NCBI GenBank assembly: GCA_965140405.1
Contig: OZ223208.1
Location: 1,116,001-1,180,000, forward strand
Source of the DNA: G963556115 sp963666605
GTDB lineage: Bacteria; Planctomycetota; SZUA-567
DNA: 64,000 bases
Reading direction: 5' to 3'
In this document: piece by piece, positions 27,440-36,624 of the stretch
Layout of the letters: each line of letters begins with the position of its first letter
Numbering within the stretch: the stretch's first letter is position 1
Position numbers and translations under genes: made by a program
Notes under the pieces: model-generated
What the model saw: only the letters and a program-made list of their open reading frames with translations
What the model was told of the DNA's origin: nothing
Database searches by the model: none

Positions 27440-28354
27440 ATGGCCATCACCTTCCATGCTTATCAGGATATATTTGCACCAGCAATTGTCGAGGTTTGGA
27501 ATGATGCAATGAAAGAAGAGTACGGCTTCTTCCCTCTTACAGTTGACCGACTCAGACGTCACTATTACTCATCAAAAAGATTTAACGCAGAAAATTTACT
27601 AATTGCTAAGGATGGTGCGAACACCACAGGATTTATCCACTATGACCTTGTAGATGTCCCAGGCTATGATAGAGCTGGTGTAATTTGCGCACTAGCAGTA
27701 CGTCACGAGTTTAGACACCGAGGCATAGGTGATAAACTTCTTAGCAAAGCAATAGATCACTTTCACAACTTGAGGGTAAGATTTATTGATGCCGCTGGGG
27801 CATGGCCATACTCTTCATTCTATGCAACTCTCATTGACGGTTCAGAGCGCGCAGGAATAAATAATAACAACAAAGCAGCATCTTGGTTACTGAATAACTA
27901 TTACTTCTATCCAGAGCGTGCTTCTTATACTATGGTAAAGAGCCTAACAGGCTGCCCACAATACAATATACTCCCACAAAAAGTTTACATTCAAAGCCGA
28001 CAAGGAAAGACCACATGGCTTGACCATGCTTTTAGAGATTTAGAACTCTACGACCACGAACTTCTCGATCATGATGGTCAAATTCTTAGCAGATGCATCT
28101 TTTCAAGAATGGATGGAATTAGTGACTACTCATCTCGTGAACGCTATTCAATATTTGGAGTCAGTACCCCTACAGAATATCAAGGCTTAGGATATGCAAC
28201 TGTAAACCTCAAGCTACTATCAAATAAACTGATTTCAGAGGGTATTGACGAATTAGAACTACACGTCTACCAGGACAACCTACCAGCAGTAAAGCTTTAC
28301 AACCGTCTTGGTTTTAAGGAAATTGGAGAGACTGTAATAATGAGACGCTACTAA
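27440..28354 (+). CDS. Tandem GNAT-family N-acetyltransferase
   Basis: This 304-residue cytosolic protein has two GNAT folds. The N-terminal acetyl-CoA site reads ALAVRHEFRHRGIGDKLLSKA (Q/RxxGxG/A motif), and the C-terminal one reads GVSTPTEYQGLGYATVNLKL with the terminal LHVYQDNLPAVKLYNRLGF motif. The double arrangement resembles MshD-type mycothiol synthases, but the sequence identity is not obvious and no thiol pathway is nearby. The acceptor substrate is unknown. A GAGAGATACTTAA stretch provides a weak ribosome site. It ends at a strong bidirectional hairpin. Confidence 0.8.
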   Translation: MAITFHAYQDIFAPAIVEVWNDAMKEEYGFFPLTVDRLRRHYYSSKRFNAENLLIAKDGANTTGFIHYDLVDVPGYDRAGVICALAVRHEFRHRGIGDKLLSKAIDHFHNLRVRFIDAAGAWPYSSFYATLIDGSERAGINNNNKAASWLLNNYYFYPERASYTMVKSLTGCPQYNILPQKVYIQSRQGKTTWLDHAFRDLELYDHELLDHDGQILSRCIFSRMDGISDYSSRERYSIFGVSTPTEYQGLGYATVNLKLLSNKLISEGIDELELHVYQDNLPAVKLYNRLGFKEIGETVIMRRY

Positions 28355-28411
28355 TACTTTCTAATTAGGCTATCTCATAATTAGGCAACTTAAAATATAT
28401 ATACCCTATAA

Positions 28412-28447
28412 AAGATTGGGACCTCACATATGCGAGGTCCCAATCTT
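28412..28447. terminator. Bidirectional terminator between convergent genes
   Basis: A perfect 14-bp stem (28412-28425 with 28434-28447), 8-nt loop. A TTTT tract follows on the minus strand. It serves the GNAT gene (+) and the 91-residue gene (-). Confidence 0.8.
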
Positions 28448-28476
28448 AAAATATACTAATTAATCTAGTTTAAATA

Positions 28477-28752
28477 CTAGCCCATCAGACCGTCTGCCAT
28501 CGCCATTATGCCAGCAAGTCCGCCCATATCTTTCACACTGATGCCGTTCATCCCATTCTTGAGCAAGTCATCAAGGTCATCTAATAAATCCTCAGCATCA
28601 ATCTCGATCCCAGTCTTCTTTGCTTCTTCAGCGAGCTCTTTACCCACCTCGTCATCAACATTACCAGATTCAAATATTTTTTCTACCTTGCTATATAGAT
28701 CTTGATTACCCTTCAGAACTTTCACCAACCCCATAGCAACCATCATATCCAT
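28477..28752 (-). CDS. Small acidic protein of unknown function
   Basis: This 91-residue acidic, helical protein begins MDMMVAMGLVKVLKG and ends in a Gly/Met-rich tail (DMGGLAGIMAMADGLMG). No membrane segment, signal peptide or known motif is visible. A perfect AAGGAG 6 nt before the ATG and a terminator directly after the stop support that it is real. It lies downstream of the MCP gene on the same strand (92-bp gap after MCP's stop), but its own ribosome site and the order (MCP upstream) allow either separate or joint transcription. Function unknown. Confidence 0.7.
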   Translation of the reverse strand: MDMMVAMGLVKVLKGNQDLYSKVEKIFESGNVDDEVGKELAEEAKKTGIEIDAEDLLDDLDDLLKNGMNGISVKDMGGLAGIMAMADGLMG

Positions 28753-28844
28753 ACTATCTCCTTGTACTTAAAATAAAGATCCAGATCACTTTAAAATCAA
28801 AAAATCTGAATCTTATAATACATCAAGACAAGTATTTTTCAATG

Positions 28845-30983
28845 CTAAAACTTACCAAACTCAGAATCATCTAATTTTATAACATCTTTAGGTTTGACCA
28901 CATCAGCTTTCATATTATCCGACCCAACAAAGCCACTACTTTTTTTCTGCGACATTTTCTTTCTTTCCTTCGGGGCTTTCTTGTCTAACTCATGCTTCGA
29001 TGAAACAATATTAAACTCAGAAACAAGTTCATTAAGCTGCTGGGACATGCCAGACATCTCTTCACTTGCACTTGCAGTCTCTTCTGAATTTGCTGTATTC
29101 GACTGAGTAACTTGCTCAATTTGCCTCAATCCTTGACTAATCTGTTTTACACTATTTGACTGTTCGGTCGCTGCTGTAGAAATTTCACCTATTAGATCTG
29201 CAGACTTCTTAATACCTTCTACAATATTATTCAATGATTCGGCAGTCTGTCCTGTAGCTATATTACCATTATTGATATCACTTACAACGCTTTCAATCAA
29301 TACTGCTGTTTCACCAGCAGCCTTGGCACTTCTTGCCGCCAAGTTTCGTACCTCTTCTGCAACTACTGCAAACCCTTTACCATGTGCTCCAGCTCTAGCA
29401 GCCTCAACAGCAGCATTTAGCGCTAAAAGATTTGTTTGGAATGCAATGTCATCGATAGTTTTAATAATTTTCTGAACCTCTGACGCTCTATTAGACATGA
29501 CCTCCATAGCGCTACTGAGACTACCCATATGCTTCTGACCTTCTAGCGCAGCCGAGCTTGCCTCTACAGTAAAGTTGTTTGCAGTCTCAGCAGTCTCAGC
29601 ATTTACATTTGTCGAAGAATCCAATTCTGATACTGAAGCGGTAATCTCTTCTATAGCAGCAGCCTGCTCTGTTGCTCCGGATGATAGACTCTGACTAGCT
29701 GAATTAATCTGCTGTGCCCCAGTATTAACCTGCGCCACAGCACTACGAACCTGCCCAAGTGCTCGATTAAAATTAGTGACCATTTCAGAAAGAGAATTAC
29801 CCAGTATATCCTCCTTGCTTCTTATACCTACACTTACGTCCAGATCTTTATTTGCTAAACTCTGAGCAACCTTAGAAATATCCACAAAATATTGTTGCAC
29901 TTCAAGGGCAGCTCTAGTTATCTCGCCAAACTCATCTATACGTTTAAGAGCCAATTCAAGTGTTGCACTATTTTCTAGAGAGTTATCAACCTTTCCATTA
30001 GCTAGATTACCCATCAAGCTTGTCAAAGTAACAAGAACCTTATTCACAGATCCAACTAGTACAAAGACAACAATTCCTATACCAACGATCAAGACTACGC
30101 CAGAAATTATTGCAACATAAGTTGTATGCTTTAATGATTCTATCAACTCCTGCTCAGGTACACCTAGAATAATCCTCCAACCATTATCAAGTTGAGCAAC
30201 CGCTGCTATTTTATAGTCATTAATAGGAGCCCACCAATATCTTGCCTCTCCATCTTTCGCTTCTAATATATATTTATTGATTTTCTTCGAATTTGGCGTA
30301 GATGAAAATTCCTTATTATATACTATATCAGCAACTGGATGCGCAAGAATCAATCCTTCGTTATTCATGATAAAGCTATATCCTGTACGTCCTGCTTTTA
30401 CAGGCTCGACAAGGTTATCGTATAGATAAGACATCTTATTGCCTATAAACATCACACCAACTACCGTATCTCCATCTTTTATTGGCTGAGACACCCCAAA
30501 TATAACATTTCCTGAAGCTTTACTCTTCAAAGCATCAGTTATAACGGCATCTCCTTTCATAGAGCGTTTAAAGTAACCTCTATCGTTAACATCAATACCT
30601 ACTGCACTCGGATCATTTGAGGCAACTGTAACCCCTTCCTTATTGACAACAACCGCGATCTCAAACTTTTTATTTGATCCCACAACACCCTTCAAGTACT
30701 CATTACACTTAGTAAATTCGTTATTATCACCACTAGTTAAAGCGTCAATAAATATTCTATCCCTAGCCATAACTCCTACTACCAATTCATCCATAGTAAT
30801 CTGAGTGTTAATACAGGCTTTTATTCCCTTGACCTTCTCTTTAAGGGTGCTTTTTTCTGAAACCAACACCACCTTAGAAATATCTGTATTTATATAATAT
30901 TGCACCCCTCCAGATATAACAACAACAGCACCAATAATCCATACCAACATCTTACCTCTAAAATTTAGCTTAATTTTTTTCAT
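28845..30983 (-). CDS. Methyl-accepting chemotaxis protein (dCache sensor)
   Basis: This is a 712-residue transmembrane chemoreceptor. TM1 lies near residues 12-31 (VWIIGAVVVISGGVQYY), a periplasmic dCache-type sensor follows to about 285 (VVNKEGVTVASNDPSAVG, DRGYFKRSMKGDAVI, FGVSQPIKDGDTVVGVMFIG), TM2 is VAIISGVVLIVGIGIVVFVL, and the cytoplasmic signalling hairpin has the invariant tip IDDIAFQTNLLALNAAVEAA and EEVRNLAARSAKAAGE. It detects small ligands outside and controls CheA. GTG 30995 could open the frame, but ATG 30983 with GAGG upstream is preferred. The C-terminus EFGKF fits the aromatic-x-x-aromatic tether for CheR/CheB. Confidence 0.92.
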   Translation of the reverse strand: MKKIKLNFRGKMLVWIIGAVVVISGGVQYYINTDISKVVLVSEKSTLKEKVKGIKACINTQITMDELVVGVMARDRIFIDALTSGDNNEFTKCNEYLKGVVGSNKKFEIAVVVNKEGVTVASNDPSAVGIDVNDRGYFKRSMKGDAVITDALKSKASGNVIFGVSQPIKDGDTVVGVMFIGNKMSYLYDNLVEPVKAGRTGYSFIMNNEGLILAHPVADIVYNKEFSSTPNSKKINKYILEAKDGEARYWWAPINDYKIAAVAQLDNGWRIILGVPEQELIESLKHTTYVAIISGVVLIVGIGIVVFVLVGSVNKVLVTLTSLMGNLANGKVDNSLENSATLELALKRIDEFGEITRAALEVQQYFVDISKVAQSLANKDLDVSVGIRSKEDILGNSLSEMVTNFNRALGQVRSAVAQVNTGAQQINSASQSLSSGATEQAAAIEEITASVSELDSSTNVNAETAETANNFTVEASSAALEGQKHMGSLSSAMEVMSNRASEVQKIIKTIDDIAFQTNLLALNAAVEAARAGAHGKGFAVVAEEVRNLAARSAKAAGETAVLIESVVSDINNGNIATGQTAESLNNIVEGIKKSADLIGEISTAATEQSNSVKQISQGLRQIEQVTQSNTANSEETASASEEMSGMSQQLNELVSEFNIVSSKHELDKKAPKERKKMSQKKSSGFVGSDNMKADVVKPKDVIKLDDSEFGKF

Positions 30984-31096
30984 GGCAAGCCTCACAAAAC
31001 TAATAGAATCCTAAATAATAACGACCAAAACAGCACAGCACTCTTTTAGTCTACACAAATTTTAAAAATTCATCAAGCTAAAAAAAATTGAGAATC

Positions 31097-31674
31097 CTAA
31101 CAAGTAGAATCCTCAATACATATAACCCAACAGTCTTCTGAAACGCTTAACTTAATAACAGGCAAAACCTCTGCTAAACCTCTTTTATAAATATTAACCA
31201 AGTCTTTCATAATGCTTCCAAAATCAATTGACTTATTCTCCAGCACCAAAACCATCGTAAAGCTGCATATAAAGCTGTATGAACCTAATACACTTGCTCC
31301 AAAAGCACAGGTCTGTAAAAACATAATTACTTTGTGTTCCACCAATTTTATCAAGATATGACCACACATATCTTTCGTTGTTATAATATGGAAATAGCTT
31401 TTGAGCTTGAAGTATGATCTTTCCATAACAAAAGCATAAGTATTTATAAATTCAGAAAGCATACCTGCAAGTGTACTACCAATAGTAATAATCCCAATCC
31501 ACAAAATACTTTCCGGCTTGAATCCTTCAGTTTTTGCCCCCCTACGAGAGCTTCTCTTACATAAACATTGAAGCTATCTATATAATCTCCTTGGTTCTGC
31601 CTTGCAAGGCTCGGATCCTGATTATCAAGATATAGACCTACTTCATCACCACTAGTTGTATCGACGACCAACAC
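31097..31674 (-). pseudogene. Frameshifted unknown gene (G6 homopolymer)
   Basis: Two minus-strand frames join into one protein of about 190 residues. The 5' part (VLVVDTTSGDEVGLYLDNQD to REALVGG) runs into a run of six G (+ strand C6 at 31537-31542). A one-base shift there continues as AKTEGFKPESILWIGIITIG and on to the stop at 31097. The joined sequence reads smoothly across the run. The 5' part begins with GTG just after an in-frame TAA and lacks a clear ribosome site. I do not recognise the family; hydrophobic stretches are present (IGIITIGSTLAGML, VIMFLQTCAFGASVLG). It could be a decayed gene, a phase-variable gene or a sequencing indel. Confidence 0.5.
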
Positions 31675-32148
31675 TCTTTCGATATTTTAGCCAAAGTCGA
31701 CCCCAACTTAATACTTCTTAACAATATTCTCCTTATATTAAAAATGATTTTATAATATTTACTTATCCTCCTATTAAGATACCACAATAAATTTCTTACG
31801 TAACTTTTATTTAAACCTTGTTTAAATAAAACAAAGCATTAACGTAAAAATAAACAAATAAACTTACACAAAAAAAGCAATTAACAACTTTTTAAACAAA
31901 TGACTATTCATAATCATACGTAAAACACTGTACTTTTTAACCATGTCTTTAATAGTATTACATATAAATTTATTACTTATTAAATTAAACAACCTTCCTT
32001 TATCTATATTTCTCCAGACAATAATTAACAATAAAATCAAAAATTATATTGACTATAGCTTGTAATAAGACTAATAATAGTCTATAGAACTATTTATACA
32101 CTAGCAATATAATGCTCGCATAAAAAATGCTATTTTAAGGCTCCTAAA
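31675..32148 (+). other. AT-rich intergenic region with ROK-gene promoter candidate
   Basis: No gene is visible in about 470 bp. A plausible promoter is TTGACT (32049-32054), 17-bp spacer, TAATAA (32072-32077), flanked by the inverted repeat GACTAT (32051-32056) / ATAGTC (32077-32082), which could be an autoregulatory site for the ROK regulator. Confidence 0.35.
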
Positions 32149-33339
32149 ATGATAAACAGACGCTCAACCAAATCAGCTACCCCATCAACCGTACGAGAAG
32201 TAAATATTGCCGAGGTACTCCAAGCTCTTTGGATAAACGAGAGTCTTTCCAGAGCTGAAATAACTAATATCCTCGGTCTCAGTGCAACAACAATGGCAAA
32301 GCTCATGAGTAGCCTTACCAAAGACGGCACAATAGTAGAAACAACCAGTGAAGAAGCTGCTGGTAAAGGACGTCCAAGCAAGCACTACAAGCTAAACCAC
32401 AAGAAGATAGGAATAATCATAGCCTTGATTGGAATAACCCATTGTAGAGTAATGGCATGTAGCCCAGATGGTAAAAATCTCTATGATGAGGAGTGCTGCT
32501 TCAAAACGCCAGGCAACTACAGCGATCTAATTAGAAAGATCCGCGAAAGCACAACTTCAGCAGCAAAGAGATTCTCAAAAAACTCAACTATAGCTTTCGG
32601 ACTTAGCGTACCAGGCATGGTTAGCGAAAATGATCACTACGTACAAAAATCACACAATATCAAGTTTTTAAACAACACAAAGCCTGCACTTGATATCTGC
32701 GAGGGAACAAATTATATTGTAAGGACTATTCAAGAAGAGAGAGCACTATGCTTGGCTCAAAGTATAGATCCGAGATACTCTGAGCTAAGTGACTTAGTAG
32801 CAATTGATTTGAGTGAAGGTTTTGGTCTAGGAATACTTAGCAACAACCAGCTACTAAATGGAAGTGGCGGCTTTGCAGGTGAGCTTGGACACGTCTCAAT
32901 TGTTGATGATGGGCCACAATGCGCTTGCGGAAAGAAAGGATGTTTTGAAGTACTCGCTTCAGACACAGCTCTTATAAAGAAATCGAGTACAGTTATGAAC
33001 CGGTCGCTGTCCTTCGAAGAGGTTGCCGCGTACATTGACTCGTCTGAGCCAAAAATATTAGAAGTCCTAGATGAGGTAATCAGAAATATTGCCAAAGCGA
33101 TCGCAATAGCAATAAATATGCTAAACCCTCAAGCCGTTCTACTCTACGCCAAGATGCTTGACATAAAAAGTTATAATGTGCTAGAGGCAATTAAAAAACT
33201 CATCCCTAGTGATGCCTTAGAAGATTTATCAGAGGGGTGCATAATAGACATTGCTCCCATTAGCCGAAAATTTGGCGTAGCAAAAACAGCCTCTGACTCT
33301 CTTTTTAGATCATTAATAAATGAAAGAACACTCACTTAA
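32149..33339 (+). CDS. ROK-family transcriptional regulator (XylR/NagC-like)
   Basis: This 396-residue protein has an N-terminal winged helix (ESLSRAEITNILGLSATTMAKLM, then GRPSKHYKLN) and a ROK sugar-binding domain with the zinc motif GHVSIVDDGPQCACGKKGCF. The kinase machinery is degraded. The usual DxGGTxI phosphate loop reads LIGITHCRVMACS, and the veND catalytic motif is replaced by IQEERALCL. It should therefore bind DNA and a sugar effector but not phosphorylate. TTTTAAGGCTCC gives the ribosome site. It lies alone, and its targets are unknown. The nearby sugar genes are 17 kb away. Confidence 0.88.
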   Translation: MINRRSTKSATPSTVREVNIAEVLQALWINESLSRAEITNILGLSATTMAKLMSSLTKDGTIVETTSEEAAGKGRPSKHYKLNHKKIGIIIALIGITHCRVMACSPDGKNLYDEECCFKTPGNYSDLIRKIRESTTSAAKRFSKNSTIAFGLSVPGMVSENDHYVQKSHNIKFLNNTKPALDICEGTNYIVRTIQEERALCLAQSIDPRYSELSDLVAIDLSEGFGLGILSNNQLLNGSGGFAGELGHVSIVDDGPQCACGKKGCFEVLASDTALIKKSSTVMNRSLSFEEVAAYIDSSEPKILEVLDEVIRNIAKAIAIAINMLNPQAVLLYAKMLDIKSYNVLEAIKKLIPSDALEDLSEGCIIDIAPISRKFGVAKTASDSLFRSLINERTLT

Positions 33340-33510
33340 CCATATTTTTCAAGATAAAACAAAAATCCACTACCAATACTTGTAGAACTTATTAACATAT
33401 GATTTCTATACTAATCTATTGTATTTTCACTAATTATCTATACACTATATACACTTAATGAGTTGATTAAAAGTATAACGTTACTGTATTATTTACATAT
33501 TTTTTACCAA

Positions 33511-33542
33511 ACAAGACCCGACTGCCTGCAGTAGGGTCTTGT
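33511..33542 (+). terminator. Hairpin after the ROK gene
   Basis: A 9-bp stem (33511-33519 with 33534-33542) extended by an inner 5-bp stem across one mismatch. No T tract follows. It may be a terminator-like or leader element of the pyruvate kinase gene 78 bp downstream. Confidence 0.5.
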
Positions 33543-33619
33543 CACGTTACGAGCAGTAAATAGCAGAAAAAGTGTATCATCATTTGAAACATATAAGAAA
33601 AAGAAAGGCCTTAAACTAA

Positions 33620-35041
33620 ATGCAACGCAAACAAACAAAGATCATTGCCACAATTTCAGACAGAAAGTGCGAACCAGAATTCATCGAATCCCTCTATAAA
33701 GCCGGTATGAATGTCGTAAGGCTGAATACAGCGCACCAGACCCCAGTTGACACTCTAAAAATTGTCAACAGTGTGCGTCAAGTTTCTGATGAAATTGCGC
33801 TACTGCTTGACACCAAAGGTCCAGAGGTTAGAACAAGCAATATTTCTGAAGATATAGTACTTAAAGATAAAGATATTATACGTATCACAGCAGATGGTTT
33901 TGAAGATGACGCATTCAGTGTAAGCTATACAGGTCTAATTAAAGAGCTTTCTGTAGGTTCAGAAATACTTATCGATGACGGGGCAACCAAATTAAAAGTT
34001 GTAAAAAAGAACGCTGAAGAGCTCGTTTGTGAAGCTGTAGATGGTGGCGTTATAGGTAATCGCAAGAGCCTAAATGTTCCTGGAGTTCATCTCACGCTCC
34101 CTTCACTTACTCCAAAGGACCGTGAATATATAGAATTTGCTATAGAGCATGACATAGATTTCATTGCGCACTCATTCGTAAGAAATAGAGATGACGTAAT
34201 GGCAGTTCAAAGTATTTTAGACACTCACAACAGCCCAGTAAAGATTATAGCCAAGATTGAAAATCGAGAAGGAATCAATAATCTTGACGAAATCCTTGAC
34301 TGCGTATATGGTATAATGATTGCACGAGGAGACCTCGGTATCGAAGTACCTGCTGCCGAAGTACCTCTCATACAAAAGAAGATGATCGACAAGTGTATCA
34401 CAAGAGCTTGCCCGGTTATTACTGCGACTCAGATGCTCCACTCAATGATAGATAATCCTCGTCCAACTCGTGCGGAGGTTAGTGATATTGCAAATGCCGT
34501 ACTCGATGGAACTGATGCCCTTATGCTTAGCGGTGAGACAGCATATGGTAAATACCCTCTAGAATCAGTCTTAGCTATGAGAGATATAGCCCTAACCGCA
34601 GAGTCAAGCAGGGGAGCACCTAGAGAGCATGAATTCAGTAGTGATGACCAGATTCACAAGGTCAGTAACTACCTAGCAAGGACTGCTGTACATAGCGCAT
34701 TAGATCTAGGCGCAAAAGCTATTCTCACTGATACGACAACCGGTTATTCTGCTCGCTATGTGTCATCCTACAGAAGTAAGGTTCCAGTCTGTGCAAGAAC
34801 ACATGACAAAAGAGTTGTACGTGAGCTGGCTATAAGTTTCGGTATAATTCCATTTTATACAGAACGTAGTCATAATACCGATTCACTCGTCACCCAATCA
34901 ATGTCACAACTTCTCAAGCTCAAGATTGTAGAAGAGACAGAGATGGTTCTTATCATTGCATGTTCACCAGATAGGATAAGCGGAGCCAACCTTATCGAAC
35001 TTAATACCCCTAGAAATTGTCTAAAGGGCAAGATTATCTAA
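33620..35041 (+). CDS. pyk: Pyruvate kinase
   Basis: This 473-residue glycolytic enzyme converts phosphoenolpyruvate and ADP to pyruvate and ATP. It shows LLDTKGPEVRTS, KIENREGINNLDEILD, the signature MIARGDLGIEVPAAEVPLIQ and TATQMLHSMIDNPRPTRAEV, then DALMLSGETAYGKYP, and a C-terminal allosteric domain. At the K+-binding loop the usual NFSH reads NTAH, so the conserved Ser ligand is Ala. This pattern is known to me from Bacteroidetes-like enzymes. AGAAAGGCC is a modest ribosome site. A strong terminator follows. Confidence 0.95.
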   Translation: MQRKQTKIIATISDRKCEPEFIESLYKAGMNVVRLNTAHQTPVDTLKIVNSVRQVSDEIALLLDTKGPEVRTSNISEDIVLKDKDIIRITADGFEDDAFSVSYTGLIKELSVGSEILIDDGATKLKVVKKNAEELVCEAVDGGVIGNRKSLNVPGVHLTLPSLTPKDREYIEFAIEHDIDFIAHSFVRNRDDVMAVQSILDTHNSPVKIIAKIENREGINNLDEILDCVYGIMIARGDLGIEVPAAEVPLIQKKMIDKCITRACPVITATQMLHSMIDNPRPTRAEVSDIANAVLDGTDALMLSGETAYGKYPLESVLAMRDIALTAESSRGAPREHEFSSDDQIHKVSNYLARTAVHSALDLGAKAILTDTTTGYSARYVSSYRSKVPVCARTHDKRVVRELAISFGIIPFYTERSHNTDSLVTQSMSQLLKLKIVEETEMVLIIACSPDRISGANLIELNTPRNCLKGKII

Positions 35042-35087
35042 CCATATTGTTAGAAAAACAAATATTTTCGATTAAGATTGAACCTAT

Positions 35088-35126
35088 AAAAAACAGCCTT
35101 TCACTGTAGTGTAAGGCTGTTTTTTA
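35088..35126 (+). terminator. Rho-independent terminator of pyk
   Basis: A 13-bp stem (35088-35100 with 35113-35125) with A tract on the 5' arm and T tract on the 3' arm. Confidence 0.92.
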
Positions 35127-35201
35127 TCTATAACAACGCTTCCCAAATATAATTGCCAAACCAGACTAAAGTCAACCTCACAAATATGTCGATAAGCATT
35201 T

Positions 35202-35498
35202 ATGATGACTAAATATACCGAAGAATACAATCCATTCTGGGACGGGGGAGCTGCGGCGCTACTACTTGTAGCGATCTCAGTATCTATGTATTTATTTCTC
35301 TGCCTCCCAGCCAAACGCGCTACTACTGAGATGAACGCTCTCCTGCTAGATGCAAAGACGAGAGTAGAAAAGAAGTATGATAAACTTAAAGCTTATAATA
35401 TTAAAGCCGATGAATTAAGAAGAGGCGACCCTAAAGCCATAGAAGAAGCAATTAGACAACAATTATTAAAAGGCGATGATGGAGAGTATGTTCTCTAA
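35202..35498 (+). CDS. Small single-pass membrane protein with coiled coil (FtsB/DivIC-like layout)
   Basis: This 98-residue protein has a short N-terminal cytoplasmic part, one membrane helix (AALLLVAISVSMYLFLCLP) and a periplasmic coiled coil (DAKTRVEKKYDKLKAYNIKA), ending in PKAIEEAIRQQLLKGDDGEY. This layout and the conserved-looking end resemble FtsB/DivIC septum proteins, but I cannot confirm the family. It lies 36 bp upstream of fliM on the same strand and could be co-transcribed. No ribosome site is obvious; tandem ATGs at 35202 and 35205 are alternatives. Confidence 0.6.
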   Translation: MMTKYTEEYNPFWDGGAAALLLVAISVSMYLFLCLPAKRATTEMNALLLDAKTRVEKKYDKLKAYNIKADELRRGDPKAIEEAIRQQLLKGDDGEYVL

Positions 35499-35534
35499 TC
35501 CTTTTTGTATAATATTGATATAAAGTGACCCGCT

Positions 35535-36596
35535 ATGCCTGATGTACTATCACAAGATGAAGTTGATGCACTACTTGCCTCCGTTGACGACACCGGAGAC
35601 AACTTTGGTGATGAATTAATGAACCTCTCGGGTGGTGGTGGCGGTTCTCCTACTGGCTTTACATCGGATCCAGCCAATAACGGATATAATGAAAACGTCC
35701 CTGATATTGCAATCTATGACTTCAAACGACCAGAACGTGTAAGTACAGACCAGATACGTTCAATGGAAATGTTACACGAGGTATTAGCAAGAAAGCTTGG
35801 GGCGAGTCTTTCAAGCTACCTTCGTACTATTGTCGATGTCAAATTAGCCTCGGTCGAACAGCTCACATACCAAGAATTCATCATGAGTCTGCCAAACCCA
35901 ACATGCTTCAACCTTTTATCTTGTGAGCCATTAGATGGCCAGATGGTTCTAGAGATAAACCCTTCTATTGTTTACCCAATTCTCGATAAACTTCTTGGCG
36001 GTGGCAATACTGAAGCCCATCTTCCAGAGCGTGAAATGAGTGAAATTGAGTGGCGACTCATTGGCTATATGACCAATGAGACCCTCAGATTCTTGCAAGA
36101 AGCATGGCAACCTATTCTTCATATTGATTTTGAAGTAACAGCTAAAGAGGCAAATCCTCAACTTATGCAGATTGTTCCACCTAATGAAGTTGTCATTTTG
36201 GTATGTTTTGAGGTAAAGATGGCAGAGAGCTCAGGTATGCTCAACATCTGTGTTCCTTTTCCAGTAGTAGAGCCGGTAATGGGAAACTTCTCAACAATTC
36301 AAACATGGTTTACGACTAGACGTTCAACCGACGCAGATGCTGACAAACGTAAACTCGAGGAAGGGGTCAACAAGGCAAAAATAGAGGTAATAACCTACCT
36401 TGCTGAGACCCATATGACTATGCATCAGTTCCTAAACATGAAACCAGGAGACATTATCACAACCAAGAAAAAAGTAAATGACACTCTACTTATGACTATC
36501 GACGGTAAGCCAAAATATCGAGGCTCATCTGGTACATATAGCAACCACAAAGCATTCAAAATAACTGCGCCAGCAGGACTAGCAGATACCCCATAG
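35535..36596 (+). CDS. fliM: Flagellar motor switch protein FliM
   Basis: This is a 353-residue protein of the flagellar C-ring. The N-terminus LSQDEVDALLASVD is the CheY-P-binding helix, followed by a Gly-rich linker, the middle domain (ISTDQIRSMEMLHEVLARKL-like, here VSTDQIRSMEMLHEVLARKL; then SYLRTIVDVKLASVEQLTYQ; then VLEINPSIVYPILDKLLGGG) and a C-terminal SpoA domain. It links CheY-P to motor reversal. The next gene encodes a FliN/FliY-like partner 28 bp downstream. GTGACC only weakly resembles a ribosome site. Other flagellar genes are outside the window. Confidence 0.95.
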   Translation: MPDVLSQDEVDALLASVDDTGDNFGDELMNLSGGGGGSPTGFTSDPANNGYNENVPDIAIYDFKRPERVSTDQIRSMEMLHEVLARKLGASLSSYLRTIVDVKLASVEQLTYQEFIMSLPNPTCFNLLSCEPLDGQMVLEINPSIVYPILDKLLGGGNTEAHLPEREMSEIEWRLIGYMTNETLRFLQEAWQPILHIDFEVTAKEANPQLMQIVPPNEVVILVCFEVKMAESSGMLNICVPFPVVEPVMGNFSTIQTWFTTRRSTDADADKRKLEEGVNKAKIEVITYLAETHMTMHQFLNMKPGDIITTKKKVNDTLLMTIDGKPKYRGSSGTYSNHKAFKITAPAGLADTP

Positions 36597-36624
36597 ATAC
36601 ACAGGGTAAATTATAAGGTATATA

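Noticed and set aside
31537..31542. Programmed ribosomal frameshift at the G6 run
   Set aside because: No slippery heptamer with downstream pseudoknot or internal Shine-Dalgarno was identified; decay, phase variation or a sequencing error are simpler.
33511..33542. Hairpin considered as a riboswitch in the pyk leader
   Set aside because: It is a single simple stem-loop with no conserved riboswitch core and lies outside a clear promoter-leader arrangement.
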